This document shows positions 33,753-41,900 of a DNA stretch of 64,000 nucleotides, in pieces (the first letter of the stretch is position 1; the number at the start of each line of letters is the position of its first letter). Origin of the DNA: JB111 sp052093225 (lineage in GTDB: Bacteria > Actinomycetota > Actinomycetes > Actinomycetales > Actinomycetaceae); contig JBQDDG010000006.1 in the NCBI GenBank assembly GCA_052093225.1, positions 28,822 to 92,821 on the forward strand. Direction: 5' to 3'. Position numbers and translations under genes: made by a program. Below the pieces are notes generated by a model that did no database searches, had not been told where the DNA came from, and was given only the letters and a program-made list of their open reading frames with translations.

Positions 33753-34313
33753 ATGAGCGCACTTCCCCTGGAGACGGTCCCCGTCCTCCCGCGCCGCACC
33801 CGGCCGAGGCTCCAGCTGGTCGGACCCGGCTTCGTGCCGCAGCCTCCCCTGCCGGACGAGCAGGGCGGGCGGCCATCGCCGCGCGCCCTCGTCCCCGCGC
33901 CGGTCACCGTGCCGGCACGCGGCCCCGCGGTGCGTCCCGACGCCGCCACACGCCGTCCCTCCGCACGCCCGTCGGTCGCCGCCACGGCCGTGCGGGGGGA
34001 CTCCTTCGCCGCACGTCCCGAGCCGCTCCGCCTCACTGCGCGCGGTCGGAACGCCGTACGGGCGCTGACGTTCCTCGTCGCGCTCGCCGTCGTCGTCGCG
34101 ATCGGTGCGCTCGCCGGTTCCATGGCGGGCCCCGGGGTCGAGGCCTCGGGGGAGACGGTCGTCGTCGCCCCGGGCGAGTCCCTGTGGGTCGTCGCCGGCT
34201 CGGTCGCGGATCCGGGCGAGGACGTCCGGGACGTCGTGGCCGAGATCGCCGAGCTCAACGGGCTCTCCGGTGCCTCGGTGAGCGCGGGGCAGGTGCTCCG
34301 GCTGCCGCACTGA
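33753..34313 (+). CDS. LysM membrane protein, SOS cell-division inhibitor (YneA/DivS/ChiZ-like)
   Basis: A 186-residue protein with a Pro/Arg-rich cytoplasmic N-terminus (1-100), one membrane segment (about 103-124) and an extracellular LysM-like domain (about 136-184; VVVAPGESLWVVAGSV...AELNGLSGASVSAGQVLRLP). Position divergent from lexA and before nrdR, plus the small membrane/LysM layout, is that of Bacillus yneA, Corynebacterium divS and Mycobacterium Rv2719c (chiZ), which halt division during SOS. The sequence similarity among these is low, so the role is inferred from context and architecture. AGGAGA precedes ATG 33753. Two tandem SOS boxes in the leader predict tight LexA control. Confidence 0.8.
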   Translation: MSALPLETVPVLPRRTRPRLQLVGPGFVPQPPLPDEQGGRPSPRALVPAPVTVPARGPAVRPDAATRRPSARPSVAATAVRGDSFAARPEPLRLTARGRNAVRALTFLVALAVVVAIGALAGSMAGPGVEASGETVVVAPGESLWVVAGSVADPGEDVRDVVAEIAELNGLSGASVSAGQVLRLPH

Positions 34314-34362
34314 TCCGTCGGGTCCCGCACCCGGTTGGCGTCCGGGCTGGAATGATGGCCCG

Positions 34363-34974
34363 ATGCACTGCCCCTTCTGCCGCTTCCCCGACTCGCGGGT
34401 GATCGACTCCCGCACGTCGGACGACGGCACGTCCATCCGCCGGCGCCGCCAGTGCCCCGACTGCCAGCGCAGGTTCAGCACGCTCGAGACCTCCTCGCTG
34501 CAGGTGGTCAAGCGCTCGGGCGTCGTCGAGCCGTTCAGCCGCGAGAAGGTCGTCGGCGGGCTGCGGAAGGCCAGTCAGGGCAGGCCGGTTTCCGACGACG
34601 ACCTCGCGCGGCTCGCGCAGCAGGTCGAGGAGACCGTGCGAGCCTCGGGCGCCTCCCAGGTGGACGCGCACGACGTCGGCACCGCGATCCTCGCCCCCCT
34701 GCGCTCGCTCGACGAGGTGGCCTACCTGCGCTTCGCCTCGGTCTACTCCTCCTACGACTCGCTCGAGGACTTCGAGGCGGCGATCGCGGCACTGCGCGCC
34801 GACCGCTCGGCACGCGAGGACGCCCAGGGTGCGGCACCGGCACAGACGTCGGCGACGGCGGTCAGTACGGATGTGGGCGGGACGGGCCGCGAGGAGGCGC
34901 ACCAGGGCGCCTCGCCCGAGGCTCCCGGCGACCGGTCCGGGGACGCCGGCGAGCAGGAGGACAGGGAGGTCTGA
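34363..34974 (+). CDS. nrdR: Transcriptional repressor NrdR
   Basis: A 203-residue repressor of ribonucleotide reductase genes that senses ATP/dATP. N-terminal zinc ribbon with C3, C6, C31 and C34, then the ATP-cone (VVKRSGVVEPFSREKVVGGLRKASQGRPVS...) up to about 148. A ~50-residue acidic, Ala/Gly-rich tail follows that the core family (about 150 residues) lacks. ATG 34363 is preceded by AATGAT at 6 bases, a possible leaderless -10. The lexA-LysM-nrdR order is conserved in actinobacteria. Confidence 0.94.
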   Translation: MHCPFCRFPDSRVIDSRTSDDGTSIRRRRQCPDCQRRFSTLETSSLQVVKRSGVVEPFSREKVVGGLRKASQGRPVSDDDLARLAQQVEETVRASGASQVDAHDVGTAILAPLRSLDEVAYLRFASVYSSYDSLEDFEAAIAALRADRSAREDAQGAAPAQTSATAVSTDVGGTGREEAHQGASPEAPGDRSGDAGEQEDREV

Positions 34975-35073
34975 CGGCCGCGGGCGGGCCTCGGGGTGAA
35001 CCGGGCACAACGGCGTTCGCGCGGCGTCCCCTGCTCCGCTAGTGTCTGGTGACACCGGTGACTCGCCCGGCCC

Positions 35074-35092
35074 CCACGGTCGTCGACCGTGG
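35074..35092. terminator. Palindrome between nrdR and serA
   Basis: Nine-base perfect arms (35074-35082 with 35084-35092) around a single T, in the 216-bp gap between convergent genes. A terminator is the simplest reading, though the tight loop is unusual and a protein-binding site is possible. Confidence 0.4.
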
Positions 35093-35190
35093 TCCGTCGC
35101 GGCCGACGAGCCCGGCACCGACCGCCGTCGGTGATGTCGGAGGGGAAGCCGACGTCGCCGACGGCTCGGTCGTTCCGGGCGGGCTGGTCC

Positions 35191-36405
35191 TCAGACGCCC
35201 GGGCGCGAGAGCACCCGCAGCCGGATCGTGTCCTCCATCGAGTTGATCGCGGAGAGCGCGGCCACGGGGATCTCCGAGGAGATGTCGGTGATGACGTAGC
35301 CCGTCTGGCCCGAGGTCCCCAGGATCTGACCCTCGATGTTGGCGCCCGCCTCGGCGAACGTCTGGTTGACGAGCGCGAGCACACCCGGGGTGTTGCGGTG
35401 CACGTAGGCGAGTCGGTGGCGCGTGGCCGGGGTCGTCTCGAGGACGAGCCGGGGGAGGTTGACCGACAGGTCGGTGACGCCGAGCGAGTGGTAGGACGCG
35501 AGCTTGTTCGAGACGAAGTGCCCGATGTTCTCCTGCGCCTCCTCGGTGGACCCGCCGACGTGCGGGGTGAGGATGACGTTCGGCAGCCCGCGCAGGCCGG
35601 ACTCGAAGGCCTCGCCGTTGCTGCGGGGCTCGTCGGGGAACACGTCCACGGCGGCGCCGCTGATGCTCCCGTCGAGCACGCGCTCGCGCAGCGCGTCGTA
35701 GTCGACGAGGAACCCGCGGGACAGGTTGAGGAACGCGGCGCCCGGCTTCATCGCCGCGAACTGGTCGGCGCCGAACATGCCGGCGTTGCCGTCGCGGCCG
35801 TCCACGTGCAGCGTGACGATGTCCGCCTCGCCGAGCAGCTCGTTGAGCGAGGACGTGCCGCGCGCGTTGCCGAGGGCCAGCTTCTCCGACGTGTCGTAGA
35901 AGATCACCCGCATGCCCAGCGCCTCGGCGATGACCGAGAGCTGGGAGCCGATGTTGCCGTAACCGACGATGCCGAGCGTGCGGCCGCGCACCTCGTGCGA
36001 GCCCTTCGCGGACTTCGCCCACACGCCCTCGTGGAGCGACTTGTCCCGCTCGGTGAGGCGGCGGGTGAGGGCGATGATCTCGGCGACCGCGAGCTCGACG
36101 ACCGAGCGCGTGTTGGCGAACGGCGCGTTGAACACCGCCACGCCGTGCCGCGTGGCCGCGCGGGTGTCGATCTGGTTCGTCCCGATGCTGAAGGCGCCGA
36201 TGGCCAACAGGTGCGGGTGGTTCGCGATGACGCGCTCCGTGACCTCGGTGGCCGATCGGATGCCGAGGATCTCGACGCCGTCGAGGGCGTCGTCCAGCTC
36301 CTCCTCGGACATCGCGTGCGGGTGTCGCACGACGTCGAGGCCGGCGGCGGTGAGCGCGGCGTCGGCGTTGGAGTGCGGGTTTTCCAGAAGGAGGGCTCGA
36401 GTCAC
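35191..36405 (-). CDS. serA: D-3-phosphoglycerate dehydrogenase
   Basis: A 404-residue first enzyme of serine biosynthesis, oxidising 3-phosphoglycerate with NAD. D-isomer dehydrogenase fold: GIVGYGNIGSQLSVIAEALGM (NAD loop), LSRGFLVDYDAL (catalytic Arg), DVFPDEP (Glu) and TPHVGGSTEEAQENI (His). The C-terminal ACT domain (about 330-404; NTPGVLALVNQTFAEAGANIEGQIL) gives feedback control. This is the short E. coli-like form without the extra ASB domain of the mycobacterial enzyme. GTG 36405 follows GACCAT at 6 bases; GTG 36411 is the alternative. A CRP-type site is centred about 61 bases upstream. Confidence 0.92.
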   Translation of the reverse strand: MTRALLLENPHSNADAALTAAGLDVVRHPHAMSEEELDDALDGVEILGIRSATEVTERVIANHPHLLAIGAFSIGTNQIDTRAATRHGVAVFNAPFANTRSVVELAVAEIIALTRRLTERDKSLHEGVWAKSAKGSHEVRGRTLGIVGYGNIGSQLSVIAEALGMRVIFYDTSEKLALGNARGTSSLNELLGEADIVTLHVDGRDGNAGMFGADQFAAMKPGAAFLNLSRGFLVDYDALRERVLDGSISGAAVDVFPDEPRSNGEAFESGLRGLPNVILTPHVGGSTEEAQENIGHFVSNKLASYHSLGVTDLSVNLPRLVLETTPATRHRLAYVHRNTPGVLALVNQTFAEAGANIEGQILGTSGQTGYVITDISSEIPVAALSAINSMEDTIRLRVLSRPGV

Positions 36406-36457
36406 CGGCACATGGTCGCGCCGTCGGGGCCGCGCGGCAAACGCGTTCCATCCTGCG

Positions 36458-36473
36458 CGTGACCGCGGTCACG
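36458..36473. promoter_or_regulatory. CRP/GlxR-type site upstream of serA
   Basis: CGTGACCGCGGTCACG is a perfect 16-bp palindrome with the CRP-family form GTGA-N6-TCAC. Its centre lies about 61 bases before the predicted leaderless start of serA, the classic class I activator position. It also lies 10 bases after the end of the helD coding region. Confidence 0.6.
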
Positions 36474-36482
36474 AAGTGCGGG

Positions 36483-38771
36483 TCAGTCGCGCGCCGGGTC
36501 AAGTCCGGCGGGCAGGTCCTCGTGGTGGACGACGACGAGGCGGCGGGTGGGCCGGGTCATCGCCACGTAGAGGTCGCCCGGGCCGTCCGCGGTGAGCTCG
36601 CCGGGCTCGACGAGGACGACGACGTCGAACTCGAGCCCCTTCGCCGCCGCCGGGTCCGTGAGGACGAGCCGGGCGCCGAGCGCGTCCGCCCCGGTGAGCG
36701 CCTCGGCCGTCGCCGGAAGCTCGCGCGCGGTCGCGCGCAGCTCGGCGACCCGGAGCTGCCCGGCGACGACGGCGACGCGTCCCGAGCCGGGCTCCTCGTC
36801 GTCGAGCCCGGCCAGCGCGTCGGCGGCCGCGTCGACGGCGGCCCGGACCGTCTCCCCGGCCCCGACCTGTCGGGTGGCAAGGGCGCCCGGGAGGTCGCGG
36901 GCCGCGGTCACCGGGTGCGTGCTCGGGGTGCCCGCGAGGCGCAGGGTCTCGGTCGCGGCGTCGAGGACGGTGGCCGGCGTGCGGTAGGAGACGGTGAGCA
37001 CCGACTCGCGCAGCGCCGTCCCGGCGGCCGGGCCCAGCAGGTCGGCCCAGCTGCGCGGCCGGTCGTGGCCGCGGCGCTGGTCGAGGTCGCCGACCACGGT
37101 CATCGACCGCACCGGGACGCGGCGGGCGAGCATCCGCCAGGCCATCGGGCTCAGCTCCTGCGCCTCGTCGACGACGACGTGGCCGTACGTCCACGACCGG
37201 TCGGCCAGCGCGCGCTCGGCGGTGGTCTGCGACGGGCCGACCGGCGCGAACCGGCCGGCGAGCATCTCGGCGGACACGATGCCGTCGCCGAGGTCCTGGG
37301 CCTCGATCGCCTCCCGGGCGTGCTCGACGTCCCGGGCGCGCTCGGCCTTGGCCCGCTCACGCGCCTCGCGCTCCTCGGCCTCCTCGTGCGGCCCGAGGAG
37401 CTCGGCGAGTTCGTCGAGCAGCGGGACGTCGGCCTCGGTCGGCTCGGAACCCGGCGCTCGGATGATCGAGGCGCGGTCCGCCGCGTCCAGCTCGGGGGCG
37501 ACGGCGGTGAGCAGCTCGGGCCGCGAGAGCATCTTGTCGAGAAGCTCGAGCGGGGTCCGCGGCATCCAGCACAGGTTGAGCGCGACCCGCACGTCGCGCG
37601 ACGAGCGGACGTCCTCCATGAGGTCGGTGCGCTCCTCGGGGTCGCTGATCCCCCGCGCCGCGGCGTACCGGTCCGTGAGTACGGGCAGCAGCGAGCGGAC
37701 GAAGGTCTCGCGGCCGGCGTTGTGGGTCCGGTGCGCGCGCCGCGCCCGGCCGATCGCCTGCCGGACGTCGCCGGGCTCGAGGCGGACGGTCGCGCCCTCG
37801 ACGTCGAGGTGCTGCACCCGGTCCGGCACCCGCTGGAAGCGGCGGACGAGGCGGCTGACCACCGACGCCATCAGCGGACCGCCCTTGATGCGCGCGGCGC
37901 GTGCGTCCTCGGCGCCGCGGGCGCTGAGGCCCGGCAGGAGGTCGGCGATCGTCGTCGAGACGACGTCGGTCTCACCGAGGGAGGGCAGCACCTGCTCGAC
38001 GTAACGGAGGAAGACCGGGGAGGGACCGACGAGCAGGACGCCCGACTTGGCGAGCCGCTCGCGGTGCGCGTACATGAGGTAGGCGATGCGGTGCAGCGCG
38101 ACGGCGGTCTTGCCGGTCCCGGGCCCGCCCTGGACCACGAGCACGCCGTCGAGCGGGGAACGGATCACGGCGTCCTGCTCCGCCTGGATCGTTGCCACGA
38201 TGTCGCTCATCCGACCCGTGCGCGCGGCGTTCATCGCGGCGAACAGCGCCCCCTCGCCGCGGAGCTCGAGCCGGAGGTCGTCCGGCAGGTGCTCGGCGTC
38301 GAGGAGCTCGTCCTCGACCCCGACGACGGTGCGGCCGCGGGTCTGCAGGTGCCGGCGGCGCACGGCCCCGTCCGGGTCGACGGCGGTCGCCTGGTAGAAG
38401 GGCCGCGCCGACGGCGCGCGCCAGTCGAGCAGGAGCTGCGTGCGGCTCTCGTCCTGGATGCCGAGCCGGCCGACGTACCGCGGCGGCCCTTCGCGCAGGT
38501 CGAGGCGGCCGAAGACGAGCCGCTCCTCGACCTGGTCGAGCCGCGCCACGGCCTCCGAGTAGTGGCCGGCGAACGCGTCCCGCTCCGAGCGCATCTGATG
38601 GGTCCCGACCGAGCCGGCGCGCCGGACCTCCGCGAGGCGTTCGCGGTAGATCTCGCGCAGCTCGTCGAGCCGGGCGTAGACGGCGTCCACCCGGGCCTGC
38701 TCGCGCGGGATCTCGCTGCCGCCCGCCGCAGGATCCTCGGCGGGGGCGTCCACGGGCTCGTGCAGCGCCAT
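36483..38771 (-). CDS. helD: HelD-family RNA polymerase recycling ATPase (UvrD/Rep-like)
   Basis: A 762-residue SF1 protein. HelD-type proteins pull stalled RNA polymerase off DNA and, in some actinobacteria (HelR), expel rifampicin from it. N-terminal coiled coil (about 20-85) for the secondary channel, then the interrupted UvrD-like core: DWRAPSARPFYQA, Walker A GGPGTGKT (215-222), HVVVDEAQELSPMAWRML, VVGDLDQRRG, LTVSYRTPATVLDAA and YVAMTRPTRRLVVVH. ATG 38771 has GAGGAGG upstream; the frame is open 460 codons further, but that is antisense to the PAC2 gene. No rifampicin-associated element was seen upstream. Divergent from the PAC2 gene. Confidence 0.85.
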   Translation of the reverse strand: MALHEPVDAPAEDPAAGGSEIPREQARVDAVYARLDELREIYRERLAEVRRAGSVGTHQMRSERDAFAGHYSEAVARLDQVEERLVFGRLDLREGPPRYVGRLGIQDESRTQLLLDWRAPSARPFYQATAVDPDGAVRRRHLQTRGRTVVGVEDELLDAEHLPDDLRLELRGEGALFAAMNAARTGRMSDIVATIQAEQDAVIRSPLDGVLVVQGGPGTGKTAVALHRIAYLMYAHRERLAKSGVLLVGPSPVFLRYVEQVLPSLGETDVVSTTIADLLPGLSARGAEDARAARIKGGPLMASVVSRLVRRFQRVPDRVQHLDVEGATVRLEPGDVRQAIGRARRAHRTHNAGRETFVRSLLPVLTDRYAAARGISDPEERTDLMEDVRSSRDVRVALNLCWMPRTPLELLDKMLSRPELLTAVAPELDAADRASIIRAPGSEPTEADVPLLDELAELLGPHEEAEEREARERAKAERARDVEHAREAIEAQDLGDGIVSAEMLAGRFAPVGPSQTTAERALADRSWTYGHVVVDEAQELSPMAWRMLARRVPVRSMTVVGDLDQRRGHDRPRSWADLLGPAAGTALRESVLTVSYRTPATVLDAATETLRLAGTPSTHPVTAARDLPGALATRQVGAGETVRAAVDAAADALAGLDDEEPGSGRVAVVAGQLRVAELRATARELPATAEALTGADALGARLVLTDPAAAKGLEFDVVVLVEPGELTADGPGDLYVAMTRPTRRLVVVHHEDLPAGLDPARD

Positions 38772-38823
38772 CGGGCCACCTCCTCGGTCGAGCGGCCTGG
38801 GGTCGGCACGCGCGACCGTCCAT

Positions 38824-38883
38824 TGTGGTGCATCTGTGCCCGCCCGCGCACCCTTGTCCCGCGTGGCCAGTGTGTGGTGCATC
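38824..38883. repeat. 11-bp direct repeat in the helD/PAC2 promoter region
   Basis: TGTGGTGCATC occurs at 38824-38834 and 38873-38883, 49 bp apart, in the 189-bp gap between divergent genes. Could be paired operator sites. Confidence 0.5.
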
Positions 38884-38960
38884 CCGCCATCGCGGGCGGG
38901 AATGGCCCAGCATGGTGCGATGTTGGACCGGTCAGACGACCAGTGGAAGAAGGTGGCGCG

Positions 38961-40052
38961 ATGAGCGACGAGATTCTCTACACCTCCGGGCCTGCCGCAG
39001 ACCTCGTGGGTGACGTGCCCGTGCTCGTGCACGCCCTGCAGGGCGGCATGGACGCAGGAAGTGCCGGTGACCTCGCTGTGCGGCAGCTCCTCACGAGCAT
39101 GCCGACCCAGCGGGTGGCGACGTTCGACGTCGAGCAGCTGCTCGACCTGCGCTCGCGCCGTCCGGCGATGACGTTCTCCGAGGGGCGATGGGTCGACTTC
39201 GAGGAGCCGGTCCTCGCCGTCGACGCGGTGCGGGACCACGAGGGGCGCGCGATGCTCGTCCTCCACGGGCTCGAGCCGGACCGCTCGTGGGAGGGCTTCG
39301 CCCGCGCGGTGGGGGACATCGTGCGTGAGCACGGCGTCGAGCTCGTCGTCGGTATGCAGGGCGTGCCCGCGGGCGTGCCGCACACCCGGCCCGCCGCCAT
39401 CACGACCCACGGCACCGACCGCGACGCCGGTGGCAGGCTCGACCCGGGACCGAGCCTGTTCAACGGCGAGTTCCAGGCGCCCGGCTCCGCCGAGGCGCTC
39501 GTCGACCTCCGGCTCTCGCAGCAGGGGATGAACGTGCTCGGGCTCGCCGTGCACGTGCCGCACTACCTCTCGGGCTCCGAGTACCCCGTGGCCTCGGCGG
39601 CGCTCCTGCGCTCGCTGTCCACGGCCAGCGGCGTCTCGCTCCCGGTCGGTGACCTCGAGTCGCTGACGACGAAGGTCATCGCCGACATCGACTCCCAGGT
39701 CGAGGCGAACCCCGAGATCGGCGCGGTCGTCCGCGCGCTCGAGGAGCGCTACGACCGCAGCCCGGTCGCGGGCGCGGCGAGCGAGCTCGGCGCGCCGGAG
39801 ATCCCGTCCGCCGACGAGATCGGTGCCGAGCTCGAGGCCTTCCTCGCGAGTGCGCCGCCGCTCGACGTCCGGCAGGACTCCGGGCAGCGCTCGATCGAGG
39901 GCTCGGCCGACCGGTCCGACGACGAGCACTCGTCCGGCGAGGACGGCTCCTCCGGCGAGGACGGCTCCTCCGGCGAGGCCGATCGGTCCGGCGAGAACCA
40001 CTCGTCCGAGCCCGCAGGCGAGGACGACGACCGCACCACCACCGAGGAGTGA
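38961..40052 (+). CDS. PAC2-family protein
   Basis: A 363-residue member of the actinobacterial PAC2 (proteasome assembly chaperone 2-like) family, whose bacterial members have an archaeal PbaB/eukaryotic PAC2-like fold but no established function. Core about 1-290 with LVHALQGGMDAGSAGDLAVRQLL, ELVVGMQGVPAGVPHTRP, GLAVHVPHYLSGSEYPVASAALLRSLS. The C-terminal ~75 residues are acidic and Ser/Gly-rich, with an 18-bp tandem repeat (39933-39978) encoding GEDGSS units. ATG 38961 is preceded by GAAGAAGG. It is divergent from helD. Confidence 0.85.
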   Translation: MSDEILYTSGPAADLVGDVPVLVHALQGGMDAGSAGDLAVRQLLTSMPTQRVATFDVEQLLDLRSRRPAMTFSEGRWVDFEEPVLAVDAVRDHEGRAMLVLHGLEPDRSWEGFARAVGDIVREHGVELVVGMQGVPAGVPHTRPAAITTHGTDRDAGGRLDPGPSLFNGEFQAPGSAEALVDLRLSQQGMNVLGLAVHVPHYLSGSEYPVASAALLRSLSTASGVSLPVGDLESLTTKVIADIDSQVEANPEIGAVVRALEERYDRSPVAGAASELGAPEIPSADEIGAELEAFLASAPPLDVRQDSGQRSIEGSADRSDDEHSSGEDGSSGEDGSSGEADRSGENHSSEPAGEDDDRTTTEE

Positions 40053-40116
40053 CCCGCCCGGCCGCGCCACGCACCTCCGGGACCGCCGTCCGCAACCGCC
40101 TTGCGGGCGCGGCTCG

Positions 40117-41406
40117 GTGAACCGGCTGACCCCACCCGCATCGCCCCGCACCGGCCTGACGGTCTGGGGCGTCGCGGTGCTGTGCTACATCCTCGCCGTC
40201 GCCGGACGGTCGTCGTTCGGCGTGAGCTCGCTGGCGGCGCTGGAGAGGTTCGACGTCGGGCCCGCGATCCTGTCCACCTTCGTCGTCCTGCAGGTCGGCA
40301 CCTATGCGCTCGCCCAGATCCCGGTCGGCCTCGCCGTCGACAGGTGGGGCCCGCGGCGCGTGCTCGTGGTCGGCGCGCTCCTCCTCGCCGGCGCCCAGCT
40401 CGTCATGGCGCTCTCGACCTCGTTGCCGGTCACGCTCGGCGCCCGGGTCGCCGTCGGCCTGGGGGACGCCACGGCGTTCATCTCCGTCCTGCGCCTCGTC
40501 CCCGAATGGTTCGCCCTGCGGCACGTCCCGCTCGTCAACCAGGCCACCTCGGCCCTCGGCCAGCTCGGGCAGGTCGTCTCCGCCGTCCCCTTCTACGCGG
40601 TCCTGCGCGGGTCCGGCTGGACGCCCGCCTTCCTGTCGCTCGCCGCCACCGGCGTGCTCATGGCCCTCGCCGTCCTCGTCCTCGTGCGCGACCGGCCCGC
40701 ACGGCTCCCGGCACGCAGCGCCGGCGACGTCGACGCCGCGCCGACCCAGCGCGAGTCGGTCCCCACCCAGCTCCGGGCCGTGCTCAAGGAACCCGGCGCC
40801 TGGGCCGGGCTCTTCGCGCACTGGTCCGCGATGTTCCTCGTCTCGACCTTCGCCCTCATGTGGGGCGTGCCCTACATGCGCGCCGGCAACGGCCACGGCG
40901 CCGGCACCGCCTCGACCGTGCTGGTGGTCGGCGTCGTGGCGATGGTGACGCTCGCCCCCGTGATCGGCGCCCTGTCCTCGCGCTACCCGCACCGCCGGGT
41001 GGGGCTCGCCGCGACGGGCGTGGGCACCGCCGCCCTGTGCTGGGTGCTCGTCCTGATCCTCCCGCCGCCCGTGCCGGTCTGGTCGCTGGTCGTCCTCGTC
41101 ATCGGCCTCAACATCGGCGGCGCCTCCAGCAACATCGCCTTCGACGTCGTCCGCTCGCACGTACCGCGCTCCCGGCTGGGCACGGCCACCGGGTTCGCCA
41201 ACACCGGCGGCTTCGTCGCGACGCTGCTCTCCGTGCTCATCGTCGGACTCGTGCTCGACCTGGCCGCCGGGGCCGGTCCGGCCACCGAGGTCTACCGGGT
41301 GGCGATGGTCGCGCAGGGCCTCGTCCTGCTCGTCGGCGTGTGCGGCATGGTGCTGGCCACGCGCAGGCTCGGGCCGGGTGCGGAGCACGCCCCGGGCCGC
41401 GGCTGA
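40117..41406 (+). CDS. Major facilitator superfamily transporter
   Basis: A 429-residue membrane protein with about 12 hydrophobic segments in two halves joined by a cytoplasmic loop (RDRPARLPARSAGDVDAAPTQRESV). The MFS loop 2-3 motif is seen as GLAVDRWGPRRVLVVG, and RLVPEWFALRHVPLVNQATSALGQLGQ is typical of nitrate/sugar-phosphate-like MFS members. Substrate unknown. GTG 40117 has no good ribosome site; a 6-bp stem (40090-40095 with 40101-40106) lies just upstream and could end PAC2 transcription. The gene stands alone before cspA. Confidence 0.87.
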   Translation: MNRLTPPASPRTGLTVWGVAVLCYILAVAGRSSFGVSSLAALERFDVGPAILSTFVVLQVGTYALAQIPVGLAVDRWGPRRVLVVGALLLAGAQLVMALSTSLPVTLGARVAVGLGDATAFISVLRLVPEWFALRHVPLVNQATSALGQLGQVVSAVPFYAVLRGSGWTPAFLSLAATGVLMALAVLVLVRDRPARLPARSAGDVDAAPTQRESVPTQLRAVLKEPGAWAGLFAHWSAMFLVSTFALMWGVPYMRAGNGHGAGTASTVLVVGVVAMVTLAPVIGALSSRYPHRRVGLAATGVGTAALCWVLVLILPPPVPVWSLVVLVIGLNIGGASSNIAFDVVRSHVPRSRLGTATGFANTGGFVATLLSVLIVGLVLDLAAGAGPATEVYRVAMVAQGLVLLVGVCGMVLATRRLGPGAEHAPGRG

Positions 41407-41624
41407 GGACGCGCCGCCCCCTATGGATCCGGCCTGCGAACCTTGCGCGCACGCGGCGCGAGCATGGCATGCTAGATCCGTTGCATCTGCGTTTCCCTGT
41501 TGTGCGTCCCGCCGGCAATATCGGCGAGGGGCATGGCTCCGGCAAGGACGTGGGACGAATTCAGTGCGGCAAGTGGGGACCGGCACAGGGTCGGGCCCCG
41601 ACGTCCCGGAAGGACATCAGTTAC

Positions 41625-41831
41625 ATGGCACAGGGAACCGTCAAGTGGTTCAACTCCGAGAAGGGCTACGGCTTCATCGAGCAGGACGGTGGCAACGCGC
41701 CTGACGTCTTCGTTCACTTCTCGGCGATTCAGGCGGACGGCTACAAGTCGCTCGAGGACGCCCAGCGCGTCGAGTTCGAGATCACCCAGGGCCCGAAGGG
41801 CCCGCAGGCGGAGAACGTCGTCCCGCTCTGA
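41625..41831 (+). CDS. cspA: Cold shock protein, CspA family
   Basis: A 68-residue single cold-shock domain that binds single-stranded RNA/DNA. RNP1 KGYGFI and RNP2 VFVHFSAI are intact, and the length is standard. GGAAGGA lies about 9 bases before ATG 41625. The gap to the upstream gene is 218 bp, so a long leader (as in other cspA genes) is likely, although no clear promoter could be fixed. A strong terminator follows. Confidence 0.95.
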   Translation: MAQGTVKWFNSEKGYGFIEQDGGNAPDVFVHFSAIQADGYKSLEDAQRVEFEITQGPKGPQAENVVPL

Positions 41832-41857
41832 TCCGAGCGCACGACCCATACTCTTCG

Positions 41858-41887
41858 CGGGGCCCGCACCGACAGGTGCGGGCCCCG
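41858..41887. terminator. Terminator after cspA
   Basis: A perfect 13-bp stem (41858-41870 with 41875-41887) and GACA loop between convergent genes; serves cspA and probably the spermidine-synthase-like gene. Confidence 0.85.
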
Positions 41888-41900
41888 TTGCCGTCCCACC

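Noticed and set aside
35040..35246. TAGTGT box and small plus-strand frame before serA's 3' end
   Set aside because: The spacing to the GTG at 35049 is only three bases, and the peptide is Pro/Arg/Gly-rich and antisense to serA; likely chance in high-G+C sequence.
36483..36500. CRP palindrome as helD terminator
   Set aside because: The palindrome at 36458-36473 has no loop bases for a stable RNA hairpin and its form fits a protein site better, although weak termination cannot be excluded.
38772..38960. Rifampicin-associated element before helD
   Set aside because: No sequence close to the palindromic GGGGCTTGCGGCAAG-type element was seen.
38772..40151. 460-codon N-terminal extension of the HelD frame
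   Set aside because: It is antisense to the PAC2 gene, has no family similarity, and the ATG at 38771 has a good ribosome site.
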